Below, one piece after another: positions 33,801-47,041 of a stretch of 58,602 bases of DNA (its first letter is position 1; each line of letters opens with the position of its first letter). The DNA is from Lindgomyces ingoldianus. Taxonomy: Eukaryota > Ascomycota > Dothideomycetes > Pleosporales > Lindgomycetaceae. The notes below the pieces were generated by a model that worked only from the letters and a program-made list of their open reading frames with translations, did not search any database and was not told where the DNA came from. The translations under genes were made by a program, and so were the position numbers. The stretch is from assembly GCF_010093535.1 (NCBI RefSeq), contig NW_022985240.1, forward strand, positions 50,434-109,035, given 5' to 3'.

Positions 33801-36652
33801 TAACATTAATAATAACCTTATAGTTAAAGTAGGTGTTATTTTTAATTATAAACTTAAATCTTTGCAAGGCCTAGTTATATAATTAGTAAAGGTGGCAGAA
33901 CTTCTTAATCTCTTCTAGCACTGCAGCATTAATGTTGTGGCTGGCGCTAGTTAGCATCTTCTAGAGTCTCTCTATGCAGGGGTGTCTAAATTAGTAGTAG
34001 AGGCAGTAGAGTTCTAATTTAGTAAAGAAAGATATAGATTCTTTCTTACTAATATTAAAAAAAAAGTGTCTTTATTTTTATATAATAAAAACAGTAGTTT
34101 TATCTTTACATATAATAATATTTAAAATATTGTTAAAGTATGCCCTAAGTTAGTTAGCATCTACTAGTAATAGCAAAAATAGTGTTAAAGTCTTTAAAAT
34201 ATAGTATGTAACTAGACTAATTAGGTTCTAGATTTATATAGTACTAATTAATCTCTTTAGTGTCTAGCTTTTAAAGCTAATATTTATTTAGCTAGGTGTC
34301 TAATTAATTTCTATATATAAGTTCTCTTATATGTACGCCTTAAGTTAGAACTTACTAATAGTAGAAATTTTTACTGCGCCTATATTCTATAGTTTACTTT
34401 AGTATACTATATAGTATTAGTTATTAAGGATAAACTGCTTAGCATATTTCTTAGGTTTAATGCTATAGATGTCCTTTTCTATTACACAGTGTAGATAGGC
34501 AGTAGAGGTAAGGTAGTTAATAGCTTTTTTAGCATCTTTACTTTTCTATTTTATTTTCTCTGCATTATGTAAATTATTTTTTTTTTAAAGTAACCTTTAA
34601 AGTCTTAAATGTATAAAGTAATAGCTTTATATAATAGAGTCTTATTATAAAAATCTTTATATAAGGCAACATACTAGTTCTTTGCTTATATATAGTTATT
34701 ATAAGGGTAGTTTAATAACTAACATTTTTTCTTATAGCAGATAAAGCACTTCTTTGTCTGCGTACAGTTATCTCTAGATTATAGCCTAAACTTAGATAGA
34801 AATCTTCTATGTTGTTCTTTTCTACATAAAGGGAAGCTTTCTTCTTGTTGTGCAGACTCTTATTATACAGAGTTATATTAGCAGTCTATGTAGTATGCAT
34901 TAAGCAGTTTCTAAAGGTATTAGTTTACCCTTTAGTCTATAGTAACTTAGAGTAATGCCTGTAAGTTACTAAATAAGGCTTTACATAAGGGCTTAATAGT
35001 AAACATAGTATGTTCTAGTTCTAGTTATTCTTAACAGGCTTATATAATAGTAGTGTACAGTAGAACATCTTTTTAGAATTCTATTTTTAGTGCCTTTTAT
35101 GTAAGCGTAAGCTTGTTAATTATTGTTTTAAAAACTTTATATAAACTTTTATTAAAGTTCTTTTATTAGCATTATATAAAAGTTATTATTATCTAGTCTG
35201 TCTAGTACTAGCTATAGTTTACATTAGTGTTAAAGTAACTACTTAAAGTGTTGTATAAATGCTTCTAGTTATGTCTAGGGCCTATGTTGTGCATATAGTA
35301 CATATTTACCTAACTTTTTAAAATATCTAGAAAGATGTCTATGTACTAAGTTTCTTAGATATCTAGCTATTAACATAGATTAATAAAAATCCTTATTTTA
35401 TTTATAAAACTGTTATATAGTTAACCTATATAGTTATTATTTTTTTATGCCTTTTAAAATTATATAATTTTGTCTGCTAGAAGTTTTTCTTTAGTAGTTT
35501 CCCTCTAGGGTGGAAGTTTATACAGGTTGTAATGTAGTATAGATTGTGCAGGTGGTATCAGTGGTGCATACACTACTGCAGGCGGTGGTGTGTACAATTG
35601 AGGGTGTGGAGCAGGCGTTAGGTAGGGTGGCATGTATTGTTTGTACAGTAATTAGTGTAGTGCTAGCTAAAGTGTAAGAGTAAGTAATGCTAGTATATTT
35701 AGTGTTAATAGCAGCATTATGTTTAGTCTGCTTCTGTGCAGAGCCTTATATAGTAATAGGAGTTGCGTATAAAGCCTTTTTAGTGCAATTACTTTTCTTT
35801 ATGCTATATTATACAGCTTCTAGGCTTAGGTACCTTTAGTGCCTAGCTATAGTGTAATTCTTTTATTCTCTAGCACTTATATAAGCTCTCTTTTAAACAC
35901 GCAGCTAAGTGCTAAGAAGTCTTATAGTGTCTATTTTTTAAAATCCTCTATGTATACACTTAGAAAAGTAGCGCCTTTTTAAGTTATTATATGTAGATTA
36001 GTAATTATGTAACTTATGTATAATTAAGTCTATAGGCTTATTAAAGCTTCTAACATGTTAATCTTGTTATTTTAGTACTCTAGGCTAGTCTTATTCTATA
36101 GTGTTGCCTCTAATATCCCTATGTCCTTTATAAGTTATTTATATAATAGGAATTGTTCCTTATTCTTTTTATTATTACATAGAGTTATTAGTTGCTAATA
36201 GGATTTTATTATAATAGTATAGTTAATTACTTTTCTAGTAGATCACGCAGGTACTGCTGTTGTCTAGCTGCTAGGTTGTGCAGCTTTAATAGCTTTAGTG
36301 TGCGCCTTACACTATCTCCTTTTTACTTTGTACAGTAGCAGAGCTTGCTGTATAATGTAAAGGATTAATGTGCTATTGTCTAGCTACTAAGTTATGCAGC
36401 TTTAGTAGCTTTAGTGTGCGTCTTACACTATCTCTTTTTTACTTTATACAGTAGCAGAGCTTACTATATAATGTAAAGGATTAATCTGCTATCCTAAAAG
36501 ATAAGTAACTAAACAAAGTACTTTATAAAGTGTAGGTACTCTGCTGTTACTTTTTCTAAAAGATAAGTAACAAAATAAAGTACCTTATAGAGTGTAAGTA
36601 CTTTATTATTACTTTTACTAATTTATAGTTAATTAAATTAACTACTAATTAG

Positions 36653-36932
36653 TGTTAAATAGGCTCTAATAGCTAGCTGCTTATAGTATAAGCACTTAAG
36701 TAGTAAGAGTAAGAGTAGTGTACAGTGTGCACAGTGTATAAGGTAGGTAAGGTAAAAGTAACATGTTTCTAGTTTTATTACTCTTGTCTTTCCTCTGTAT
36801 AGAGGAAAAGGGGGATATCTAGATGTTCGCGCACAGAGGTTCGCGCACGAGCATCATGTGACATAGATACGTGATCCTGCTCGTGCGCGATCGCTCGTAT
36901 CCAGGCCGCGACGCTGCTGCTGCGTACGGACA
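36653..36932 (-). repeat. B1 right LTR
   Basis: An intact 280-bp LTR with TG...CA ends. Its last 90 bases are GC-rich and include a perfect 12-bp inverted repeat (36842-36853 with 36878-36889, loop 24). Confidence 0.9.
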
Positions 36933-36937
36933 GCTCT

Positions 36938-37051
36938 AGTTAATATCTAGCCTATTATAAAGCCTAACTTGTTAAAGTTATACCTGTCTTTATCCTAGAT
37001 ACTGTACTTAGCTTTTATGTTAGCTACTAGGCAAAACTAGCCCTAGATAAC
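36938..37051. mobile_element. P2b continuation between B1 and G2
   Basis: It continues the P2 sequence (same order as 10030-10145 in P2a) after the GCTCT duplication. It then stops at GATAAC where Gypsy G2 begins. Confidence 0.85.
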
Positions 37052-37681
37052 TGTTACAATCCTTGCTTCGGCGAAGCACACAGGTCAGGGGTGTTTCTGC
37101 GGTGGGAGGCAGGTCGGATGGTAGGGGCCGACGGTAGGGTGTACAGTCCTACGTAAGGGCTAATGGGCTGATAGAGAGGGGGTAGAGCAACCAGATCATA
37201 GTTTACCCTGTATGCAGCAGTATAGAGGCCAGGTTAAACAGTCCTATTAGACAGGGTTAAAGGTATATATAGTGCAAGATATATAAATAGTATTACAGCT
37301 CTTTAAAAAGCTAAATGCTACTTAGTCTATGTAAAGAATAAACTAAACATTAAATACACTTTTTAAAGGTTATTTAATGCAGGAACTATATACATATTTA
37401 GAGAGTGCTAAGGTAAGTAAAATAAGTTTATATAAGCCTGCTAAAATAAACTCCTTAGGCTCTTTTAGACTTATAAGACTTATAGCCTGTCTTCTTACTA
37501 GACAACGCACTCTTCTATTACTACAGGCAGTAGTGCTGCTTCTGTGTCCTCTAACTAGTCTATAAGCAAGCTCTACCCTAACTTAGCTAGATTGTGGAGC
37601 ACTGCTAGGGGAGTTATGCTAGTCTAACTGTAGACTATAACACGCTGCCCCTTCTCTTTAGTAGCGTCCTTGCCGCTCTGC

Positions 37682-37961
37682 TGTAACGATCCTCATGAAT
37701 CGTTCCATCTCGGATGGCCCGGAAGGCCCCCGTATCGGCCCCGACCTCGACCTGGCCCCGACCCCTGCTGTTACCCCTATTCCCTCATGTATTTAGTCGC
37801 ACCTCGCCCCTGTAGCTAGCTCGGTAGTTTTCTGATATCCTACGTACAAGGCCTATAGGTGTCATTAGTATTCCCAGGTCTCTGAGTCCCCACGCACTCC
37901 CATATGCCTCTGAGTGGATTCATACCGCATTCGGACCCATTGTCTTGCCTGCGCCGTTACA
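37682..37961. mobile_element. 280-bp GC-rich insertion with 10-bp target duplication
   Basis: It begins TGTAACGATCC and ends GCGCCGTTACA, giving a 7-bp terminal inverted repeat TGTAACG. It is flanked by GCCGCTCTGC at 37672-37681 and 37962-37971. Other Gypsy copies show the uninterrupted site. Composition is unlike the surrounding RIPped DNA. A 10-bp duplication fits a Mutator-like MITE. The TG...CA ends also fit a solo LTR, but LTR elements normally duplicate 4-6 bp. Confidence 0.8.
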
Positions 37962-38184
37962 GCCGCTCTGCTTACACAACTGTGTTAGTAAAAGTTTATT
38001 TATAAAGTAGGCACTTGCCTACTAGAAAGCATTCTTAATATTTATCTTTTTTAAACTAAATAGCTTACTAGTCTTATTTATTCTGTTATTCTTACACTAC
38101 TCTTTATTTTAATTTTTTTTACTAAATAAAAATAAGACCCTGCAGCACTTACTAGTTATTAGAGTTACTTTATATGCTAACTTT

Positions 38185-38510
38185 GTCCTTAAATAAATGT
38201 GTTAAGTGTGTAAAAAAAAACAGCAAGTGTAATGCCTTTATTTTAAATACTATATAAGATTAGTTAAAAAAAGAGAAAAAAACACTCCTTTAAAATGCTG
38301 CTATAATAAAAGTTTATAAATAAAAGCTTTATTAAAAAATGTTACATTAAGTCTAGAAAACTTTAAAGGCAAAAGCTAGAGAGTGTTCTAAATAAAATTA
38401 TATCTAAAGATTACTAGATCTGCTAGAGGCTTAGCGTGTAAAGTATTTAAAAGGGGACCTCTTTTTTCTAGACAAGATAAAAGCTCTTAAGGCTAAAGTA
38501 AAGAGCTGTT
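38185..38510 (+). pseudogene. Antisense accessory frame of G2
   Basis: It holds the same pattern as in G1 and G3. A TGT-GTT-AAG-TGT-GTA run gives C-x2-C, followed by lysines and a later TGT. The histidine is replaced (AAC) and many stops follow. The helical stretch with KYLKG-like residues is near 38440-38460. Function is unknown. Confidence 0.4.
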
Positions 38511-40826
38511 CCTTTTTATAGCCCTTATTAGCTAAGACTTGTCTTTAAATGCTGCTGCTATCTAGTAATAATGTAGCTATTTCTTTTAATATAGGTGCTT
38601 TATTGCTTAGCTAGTTTTTTTTAGATAAGCTTAAAGGTACTTTTATACTAACAGCTGCGCGTTCTGCAAATTCTTAGCTAGTTTCTATGTATTTTTACTA
38701 GTAAGCTACTTTTTCTATTTTACTAAAAAAAAAATTTTATTTTTTTAATTACTAATAATATATTTAACTTTATACTCTGTTTTTTTATCTTTATATTGTT
38801 ATATAAATAAAGAAACCTTTTTAAGTGCTTTTTTTAATCTAGAGACATAGAACTATAGGTGTATCTTTATGTGTAGGGGAAGCTTAAGTTTATAATTATC
38901 TTATTAAGTCTATAGGACTTTATATAGCCTTATTCTTTTTTCTGCTAGCTTCTTAAAGGGTCTAGATATCTTAAGATTCTTAGTATTAAGATATATGTAG
39001 TTTCCTAAGTAGATCTCTAGTTCTAGTTATTATAATTTATTTACATATTTTTTTATTATTTCTTAGCTAGATCTAGCTTTAATTACTAACTTTTTATGTA
39101 TATTTTATAAATTTATTAACTAGTCTATTAATTTCTAAAGGTTTATAGGTTAGTTTCTTTATAGCATAAAGTATAAGTTATAACTAAAGTTAGCTTTATA
39201 TAGTGTTTTTTTATTATAGCTAATTATACTATGTTAATAGCTAGCTGTGCTATTAAAAGCTACTCTACCTAATTATACTAGGTGTAAGAGACGTACTTTC
39301 TTAGATATTTTTCTACTTTAGCATTTACTCTCTTAGTTTAACTGTCTGTCTATAGATAGTATACTATAGATAGTTTATGTATTATAGTAAAGTGTTGCAT
39401 AGCTGCCTTCTAGAATCTGCTAGTAAATAGTTTGTTTTTATTAAAGATAATAATTTTAAAGCATTTATGTACTAATACAACATTTTGCTTAAGCTTATAG
39501 ATAAACTTCTTTACTATTATTATTTTCTTTAATAGCTAGGCGTGTAGATATTTAGTAGTTTTATTAAAAGTAACTGTAATTATATTACAAATTCTTTCTA
39601 TTTCTAGTTCCTTAGATAAAGGGAGTTTTATAATAAAGTCTATTATAATTATTATTTATAGTTGCTTTAAAGCTTTAATTAGTTATAAGTATTTATAGGC
39701 CTTATGCCTTTATAAGTTATTTTTATTACAGGTGTTACATTTTCTAAGCACCTTAGTGCATAATTATTTTACTTTTAGTATAAATTAAAGTATAGCAGCC
39801 CTTAACTTCTTTTAAAGGGTGCCTATTCTTAGGTGTCTAAACATTAGAGATTTATAATATTTATAGACTAGGTTTTTTTATCCTTGCTTACTTACTATAA
39901 GCATGCAGAATTCTTTTATAGGCTAAGGCCTATTATAAAGCTATCCTTTATTAGTTTTTTTAAAGAGAGTAAACTTCTTAGTTCTTTCCTTTTCTTTATT
40001 AAAGTAATTTAGCCTTTAGCTAAGAGCGTTAGCCTGCTAGTTTTGTGCTCTTAAAATGTGCTTAATAATGCAGTTAAATTATGTAAGCTTTATTACCTAT
40101 CTTACATATATTAGTAAAAGTTTCTTTACTGTTAAGAACATAACTAAATTTACATAGTTAGTTATAATATAAAAGGGTTTTACTATTTTATATAGCTCTG
40201 TAGCCTATACTCTTACAGCATTTAATATTGCTTTTAATTCTTTGTTAGGTATGCTGTAGCCTGCTTTAGGTCCTAAAAACTTAGCAGAGTAGTACACTAC
40301 TAGGTGCTATCTTCTGTCTTCCTGTTTTTAGTAAAACGCAGCTCTGCTAGCTCCTAAGGATGCATCTGTGTAGATCTTAGTATTTAGCTATAAGTTGTAT
40401 ATCCTTAGCACTAGTTTAGCTGTTATAGCTTATTTTAGCATTATAAACACTTTATTTATTTATAAGGTTTAAGTAAACTTTACTATTACCTGCTCTTTAG
40501 TAGTAGTGTTTGTTAGAGGTATAGTAATTTTTAAGTAGTTTTTAATTATTTATCTAACATAGCTAAATAGTCTAAGAAATCTCTTAACTTTCTTAACTAT
40601 TATAGGTTCTAGCTATTTAAGTACCTTCTATATCTTAGCTAGGTTAATCTTTATTTTTTTACTATTAATTATAAATCTTAAATATTTTATTTTAGTAACA
40701 TAGAATTTGCACTTAGAGAGCTGCAAATAAAGCCTATATTTTTTTAGTTTTTCTAAGACTTTTTGTACCTTCTGTATGTAGTCTTCTAGGGTATCTTTTA
40801 AGTAGATAAGGATGTTATCTAGGTAT

Positions 40827-41567
40827 AACGTACTTCATGGGCGAGTTGCTCACACACCCGAGTCGCTCACTTTTGCCAAGACCCCACCCCAACGAACTCT
40901 ATTATGGCCCATAACAACCCGCTCTGGCACTATATAGTACAGTACAGCCTAAAATATCATTTAGATACTACTTCTGCTTCTTGCTTACACGTTTGCACGT
41001 TATGCCCAGTCTAATTGCACTGTCCGCAGCGCCTTTGGGATGGCTCACCCACTTCAGCTCGCACCCGCTTCTTCGCCTTGTTCCCATCACTGCGCGCTCT
41101 AAACTCCTTTAGAGCTGTTAAGCGCAGGCCTTCCTAAATTCTTATAGTCCCTTCTGCCTTAATCTGCTTTCTTTTATGCAATTTACGTCGCGTGGCGGCC
41201 TTATTAGCTGCTTAAAGCTTAGTAATTTCCTGTTGCGCTAACACTAGCTTGTGCGCAATTATTGCTGCCCCCTTTAAGACCTTCTTAAACGCCTTAACTA
41301 TAGAAGTTAGTAAACTATTTGTATGCTTCTAAATCCTTGTCTTCACAAGCATTAATTGCGACCTAAGTTCTAGGGTATTGCTTAGGGTTTGCGACTGCCA
41401 GGGCTCATTGTATACAGGTAGTAGTGGTGATGGAGTGCGCAACTTCACATCAAGGCCCATTATAACCTGTTGTGGGTCAAAAGGAACTAATCCAGCGCCT
41501 TAGAACCCTCCTTAGATATTACTAGGAGTAATTGCAGCATTATAGGCCGCTTTAAAGCATAGCAGGA
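40827..41567 (-). mobile_element. Pogo/Fot1-like element P1d (family 1), left part
   Basis: The terminus at a TA (40825-40826) opens with ACGTACTTCATGGGCGAGTT and CTTTTGCCAAGACCCCAC. Minus-strand traces of the transposase tail are clear: an AANKAATRR-like basic region near 41180-41215, EGLRLTALKEFRARSDG near 41085-41130, and the zinc-knuckle RRCGQCN-TGHNVQTC near 40990-41037 with one TAG. This tail is typical of fungal pogo/Fot1 DDE transposases. The region is only mildly RIPped. Copia A2 follows at 41568. Confidence 0.85.
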
Positions 41568-41940
41568 TGTCAGATTGAAGCACTGTTTCTAGGCTTCCTG
41601 AGATGAATGATGGGTTTGGATATGATGTATGGGATGATTTTCTTGATTTTCTTGATTTATCGATCCTTTTTCTGCTCTACCCGTGTTGCTCGGCTTTTTG
41701 TTTTGCCGATCCGAGTCCCTCGCGCACTTGCCCTATGCGCGACTAGCTTGCAACATGCTGCAATTTGCTGCAACATGCTGCAAAATGCTGCAAAATGCTG
41801 CAACATGCTGCAAAATGCTGCAAAATGCTGCAACATGCAGCAATTTGCAGCAACATACTGTTTGAGCTTATTGCTTGTACTATGTAGCAGCTTTCGTCAA
41901 ACGTTCCTCCTGTCTTGACAGTAGGTGCGCATATCTGACA
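41568..41940 (-). repeat. A2 downstream LTR with expanded 10-bp array
   Basis: It holds about ten decamers (41748-41858) against four or five in the other LTRs of the family. It is the least RIPped A-family LTR in the window. Confidence 0.92.
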
Positions 41941-44900
41941 CACCCCCTCAGCTTGGACATGCTTCAAGCTGGTTCCTAATTGCGCAATCTTAGTATGCTT
42001 CTAGGGCTTCCATTCTTGCTTCAATCTCTTCCATATCCGCTTCCTGACTGACTATCCTCTCCCTAACGTCAACTAGCCGAATTTGCTAAAGAAAGCTTGG
42101 CCATTTGCTGGCTAGAAGCGCTTTAGTAAGTCTGTCCGCAAGCATCTTGCTAGAGGGGACATAGACAACCTTAATTATTTGTTAAGAGACTTCCTGTTAG
42201 AGCTAGTAGTTATAGATGTTAACATGTTAGAGCTTAGTTTAAAGTTAAGATATCTTTTTGTTTACTAGTTAGATTATCTGCTTGTTGTTACACTAAATTA
42301 TAATAGTTAAATTAGGCAGCTTAACTTATAGTTTGTTAAAAAGCATTCTTATAAACATAGCTTTCTTAGCAACTTAGAACAGTGTAAGTAATTCTGCTTC
42401 TGTTATTAATGTTATAACTATATCTTATTTATTTACTTACTATGTAATCTATCTACTAAATAGTTAAATAACATAGCCCTAAAAGCTCTTTTTATCTAGT
42501 GTATTATCTACAAATAACGTATTACTTGCTACTATAAGGTAGTCTTCTTCTCCTAATTAGAGTGCGTACGTCTGTGTCGCATGTAGGTATAGGATGACTT
42601 AATTAGCTGCATCCTAATAGTTAGATGCAGGATTTGTGAGAAACTGTGTAAGGTGTAATGTAGTAAAAGTAATGTCTAGTCTTATAGTAACTACTGTAAA
42701 GAGCAGAGATCTAATCTTCTGCTAATATTAATTTACTTCTAATAGGGTTATAAAACTAGATTACAGCATAAGCTTAATCCTACTTATAGGTGTAGCATAC
42801 TGCAGGTCTTTTCTGTTAGCTAGCCTAGCTATCTTATTAATATATAAGGCCTATAATAGCTAAATTATTTATTACTATTAATCTTTAATAATCTTAACTC
42901 CTAGGAACTATTATAAGTCTTTGCCTTCTATTAGGGTATACTTCTCTTATAACTAATCTACTACACGCTGTGCATCTGCTTTAAAGCCTTTTTTATACAC
43001 AATAATAAAGTTGTCTACATAAAAAAAAAATTCTAGCTTTAGTTATGCAGTAAAGTTTATATAGGACAGCTAAGAACCTAAGGCCTTCTAAAGTTATTAT
43101 AAAATAGTGTTACTAGAGTAGAAAAAAGATTTATAGGCTATATAGTGCTTTTTAAAGCTTTAGTATTATACCTAGCTTCTAATAGCCTCTTAGCATCTAC
43201 ATGTAGATATTGCAGTTAATTGCTGTATATATAAACGTGTTAGTTATGTTATATTATTTAAGCTCTAAGTTAAAGTGTGTAGATATTACTATTAGCATTT
43301 AAAATAAGCGTTTTGCTAGAGTAGTAGTGTAAGTATCTTATGTAGTAATATTTCTTTATTAATTACTATAGACTACTAGTTGCGCCTTACATCTTTGTAA
43401 TCTATAGTGCTTATTAAGCTTATAGGTGTACACTTACATACAATCTAGAATCTGCTGTCTAGCTGCCTTAATTAGCTTTATCTAGACCTTTATCTAGGAT
43501 TTTATTATCTAGTAACTGTCTAGGTGCGTTCTTTCTGCTGCTTTAAACATCTTATGTAGAGAGTGCTTTTTTAGTTACTTTTAGGTTAATAGCAGAGGTA
43601 GCAGCTAGCTTTTATAAGGTGTTTTTTTTTAAATAGCATTTTTATTAATGCTGCTTTATCTAGCGTCTTACTACTATGCTTTTTTACACTTCTAGATCTT
43701 ATACTAGCTATAAAGGCTATAGCCTATAGTATAGTCTTTTAACAACTTTATTTAGCTTAGCTTTAGTGCTGCTCTAGCTATTAACTACATAAGTAATGCT
43801 GCAGGTGGCGGAGTATTTAGAGAAGATAGATAGTTATCTCTAATCTTTCTTTCTTAATAGTAGCCTAGTAGGTCTACTTTATTAAAATTTAATGTATTAT
43901 TTATAGTGTTATCTTTATAAAATAACTCTGTCTTTAGCTAATAATTAGGTGTTAGAAGCTTAATTATATTAATATATATAGTAATTTTCTTTACTATGTT
44001 ATACATAAGGTTATCTATTAAGTCTTTAGGCTTACTACTAAAGATTAAGTGTTTATTAAAAATAACATTACATGTATAGATTACTTTTACTAGTAGCAGT
44101 ATCTATATGTAGTAGATGTTTAATAATTAGTACCTAACTAGATATCTAATCTACACCTTTAAGTCTAGCCTTTATAGCTTAAATTTATTCTAATGTGTGT
44201 TATTAGTTATTATAAATGCTTTATAGCTATAGGCTTTTAGATGTGTAAAGCTTAGCTTTTAAATTAACATAATAACTTTATTATTTAAAGCTACTTATGT
44301 AAAAAAGATTTTATATAGTGTCTTTTAGTTATTAGCATAGTTTAGCGTCTAATTGTATAGGTATACACTAGCTCTAGTAATGTATAGCTATATGTTCTAT
44401 AGTACATTAGCATCTAGTTATATAGCTTATAACTTCTTCTTATTTACACTTTTTAAGCGTTTAGCTCCTCTGTTCTAGGCTTATGTATTTAGTGCTAAAG
44501 GCTTAACAGTTATTCTATGCAATGCTAGCTAGCGTTTTACTTTTAGTTTTACTATTATAATCTTATTATTAGCTTTAATAAGTTTTATAGTAATGTTATA
44601 ATAGTTTTTTAGAAAAAACATAAAAATTATAAAAGCTTTAATAATTAATTTAGTAAGCTTATTATTCTTAAAGTAGAGGTCCTACTAAAGGCTAAAATAC
44701 TTGTTAGTAATTAGAATTTAACTTTACTCTTTTATAATGCTTTATGCTTTATACATATAGAAATTAATTAACAGTCTTTTACTAAGTCTACTATTGCTAA
44801 TTTATAGTGTGTAGCTAATTTATTATTATATCTTAGCTCTACTACATAAGTTATATTAGACTGTTATAATTTCTTTAATTTACACCCTCTTAGCTTACTA

Positions 44901-46355
44901 TATAAGGTATTAAAGTGTAGCTAGTCTAGGGTGTCTAAGGCGCTTATGCTATAGCTCTATAAATGCTTTTTATAGACTATGTTTAGTTCTTATGTTAATT
45001 ATGTGTGTATAATATAAGCCCTTTTATAGTAGATAGTACTCTAACACCTATTAGCTATAGATCTTTATAAGATCTTTAATTATTATCCTGTCTAAGGCCT
45101 TTAAAGTAGTTAGCTTTACTTATGTGTCTTACTAGATTCTTTTCTATTGCAGTAGGCAGAACAAGACTAAGTTGCACAGCAGGTCTAGGCACAGTGCAGC
45201 GTTATGTAGTATAAGACTATATGCTTAACTATGTGTTTTATGCTTACTTTTTAAGCTTAGTATAATTAATTTATAGCTTTAAATCTATACATAAGAGTTT
45301 CTAGACTAGATAAAGTTTTTTAGTGTTAGTAAATAATAGTTATAAATCTAATTAAGATTATTTATAATATAGCATATTAAGCTTAAGTTAAGAATAAATA
45401 ATTTTTTTAGTAGATATCTGTTCTAGATTAAATTAACTATAGCTAGTAATGTAGCTGCCTTAACTCTTAATACTTTCTAGCCTTTAAGTTAGTCTTTTTG
45501 TATCTCTAGTATAAGTATATATAAACTTTTTAAGATTAGTATCTTTACATTATGTCTACACTGCACTTTAAGTAAGCCTTAAAATTTTAAGTTATGCTTA
45601 CGCTTTAATGCTATAAGCTTTTTAACTCTTTTATTTAGCATTTACTAGTCTAGTGCTTTGTTTAGATAGACATAGAAGTAGTTCTTTAGTGCATAGATGT
45701 GTCTACATGTAGGATATTTAGTGCTTCCTGTTTTAGTAGGTTTCTAGCTTAAAAATAGCTTCTTATTATCTTTTTAATAATGTTAATATTAAGGTCTACT
45801 TTATTTTCTTAACATTGTAACTTCTGCACTATAAGCGTTTTTATTTATGCCCTAGGTAGTTTTTCTACTTTTAGTAAAGTATAATAAGTTATTTATTATA
45901 AAGGTAGCTTTATGCTTTTTTATATATATTAGATAATTTAACATTATGTGTTTTTAAAAGCGCTTTATTATTTTTTTTTAATTTATGTTTAGTGTAAACT
46001 GTCTGCTTTTCTAAAAGGTTATAGACTAATAAAGGGCAACTTTATTTATAGTAGTTAGAAAGTCCTTTATAATAGTATTAAACTGCATTGTTTCTAGAAC
46101 ATTTTATGTCTCTGCTTCTGTAGCAGCGTAATTATACTCTGCTAGCTATAGGTTTTATATGCTTGCGTTTCTTAGCAGCTTTAAAAATGCATTATATTAG
46201 TTATACACACATTCTTATTTAAATTAGTTATTAACACTTACTGTAGCTTTAAGGTTTGTAATCTACTATTTAAGTAGTTAATCTAGGGAACAGCATGTAC
46301 ACTGCAGATGCAGGCTAACTGTTAACTAGATAAAGATAATAATTTGTTAAAAGCT

Positions 46356-46688
46356 TAATTACTCTCTTTTATAATTATGTCTGTTACTCTTATACTTGTT
46401 AGCCTTAATCTTATAGTATTTAATAGCTTCTTTAAAGGCTCTAACACTGCTTATTAATAGCTTGTTTATGTGCGTAGGCGTTTTAACATTAGAGGCTGGT
46501 GAAAACTTAGCTATTAGCAGCATCTCTAGAGCTCTTGGTTTAGAGATTATTTGGATGGTCAACTTAGGATCCACTTGCGGCCAGATGCTGTGCGCTACAC
46601 ATCTTAATTGCAGCTGCATCATCCAGGCTCTGTAGTCGGTGTGGTCTCGAAGGACGACTGTCGCGTCTCAAGGAGGCTGGGTGGCCAT
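46356..46688 (-). pseudogene. A2 gag N-terminal fragment
   Basis: It corresponds to the A1 gag start. Codon 7 is TGA where A1 has CGA, a C-to-T nonsense change of RIP type. After this stop the frame continues open for about 87 codons (46359-46622) with the same IWPQVDP pattern. Not functional. Confidence 0.75.
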
Positions 46689-46720
46689 TTTATATTAATG
46701 GAGGCACTGAGACTCTTAAT

Positions 46721-47041
46721 TGTTAGATTAAAGCACTGTTTCTAGGCTTCCTAAGATAAATAATAAGTTTAGATATAATATATAGGATAATTAATTAATT
46801 GTGTTAATTATGTTAATTTATTAATCCTTTTTCTGCTCTACTTGTGTTGCTCAGCTTTTTGTTTTGCTGATCCAAGTCCCTCGCGCACTTGCCCTATGCG
46901 CGACCAGCTTGCAACATGCTGCAATTTGCTGCAAATTGCTGCAAAATGCTGCAACATACTGTTCGAGCTTATTGCTCGTACTATGTAGCAGCTTTCGTCA
47001 AGCGTTCCTCCTGTCTTGACAGTAGGTGCGCATATCTGACA
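46721..47041 (-). repeat. A2 upstream LTR
   Basis: It starts TGTTAGATT (C-to-T at the fourth base) and ends ATATCTGACA. Its 10-bp array has four units (46909-46960). It is more RIPped than the partner LTR. Confidence 0.92.

Larger units (their letters stand above)
25235..36932 (-). mobile_element. Copia-like LTR retrotransposon B1 (contains A1)
   Basis: It has two 280-bp LTRs. The left one is split (25235-25448 plus 30757-30822) and the right one is 36653-36932. The duplication GCTCT is at 25230-25234 and 36933-36937. Without A1 the element is about 6.4 kb. Pol reads on the minus strand. Near 33880-34040 the integrase front end of Copia elements is recognisable (GHP-IERL, then a conserved FCH), broken by TAG/TAA codons. 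The interior is heavily RIPped, with no intact frame. Confidence 0.88.
37052..40826 (-). mobile_element. Gypsy/chromovirus element G2, truncated
   Basis: It keeps one LTR (37052-37642) and the 3' half of the interior in minus orientation: the antisense frame, chromodomain and integrase, RNase H and part of the RT. It stops inside the RT YLDN region, where pogo-like P1d starts at 40827. The LTR's first 100 bases differ from G1, suggesting a subfamily. It carries a 280-bp GC-rich insertion at 37682. Confidence 0.85.
41568..47041 (-). mobile_element. Copia LTR retrotransposon A2
   Basis: The same family as A1, in minus orientation. LTRs are at 41568-41940 (373 bp, downstream in element sense) and 46721-47041 (321 bp). 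Gag begins at 46688. The end of pol (41945-42160) is nearly unmutated while the centre is strongly RIPped. Flanks (CAGGA left, AGGTG right) do not form a clear duplication. About 1 kb of the pogo-like host element present in P2a is missing at the junction. Confidence 0.9.

Noticed and set aside
37377..37565. 62-codon frame as a gene
   Set aside because: It lies inside the G2 LTR.
41683..41918. Cys/Gln/Met-rich small proteins from overlapping frames
   Set aside because: They are translations of the 10-bp LTR array in several frames.
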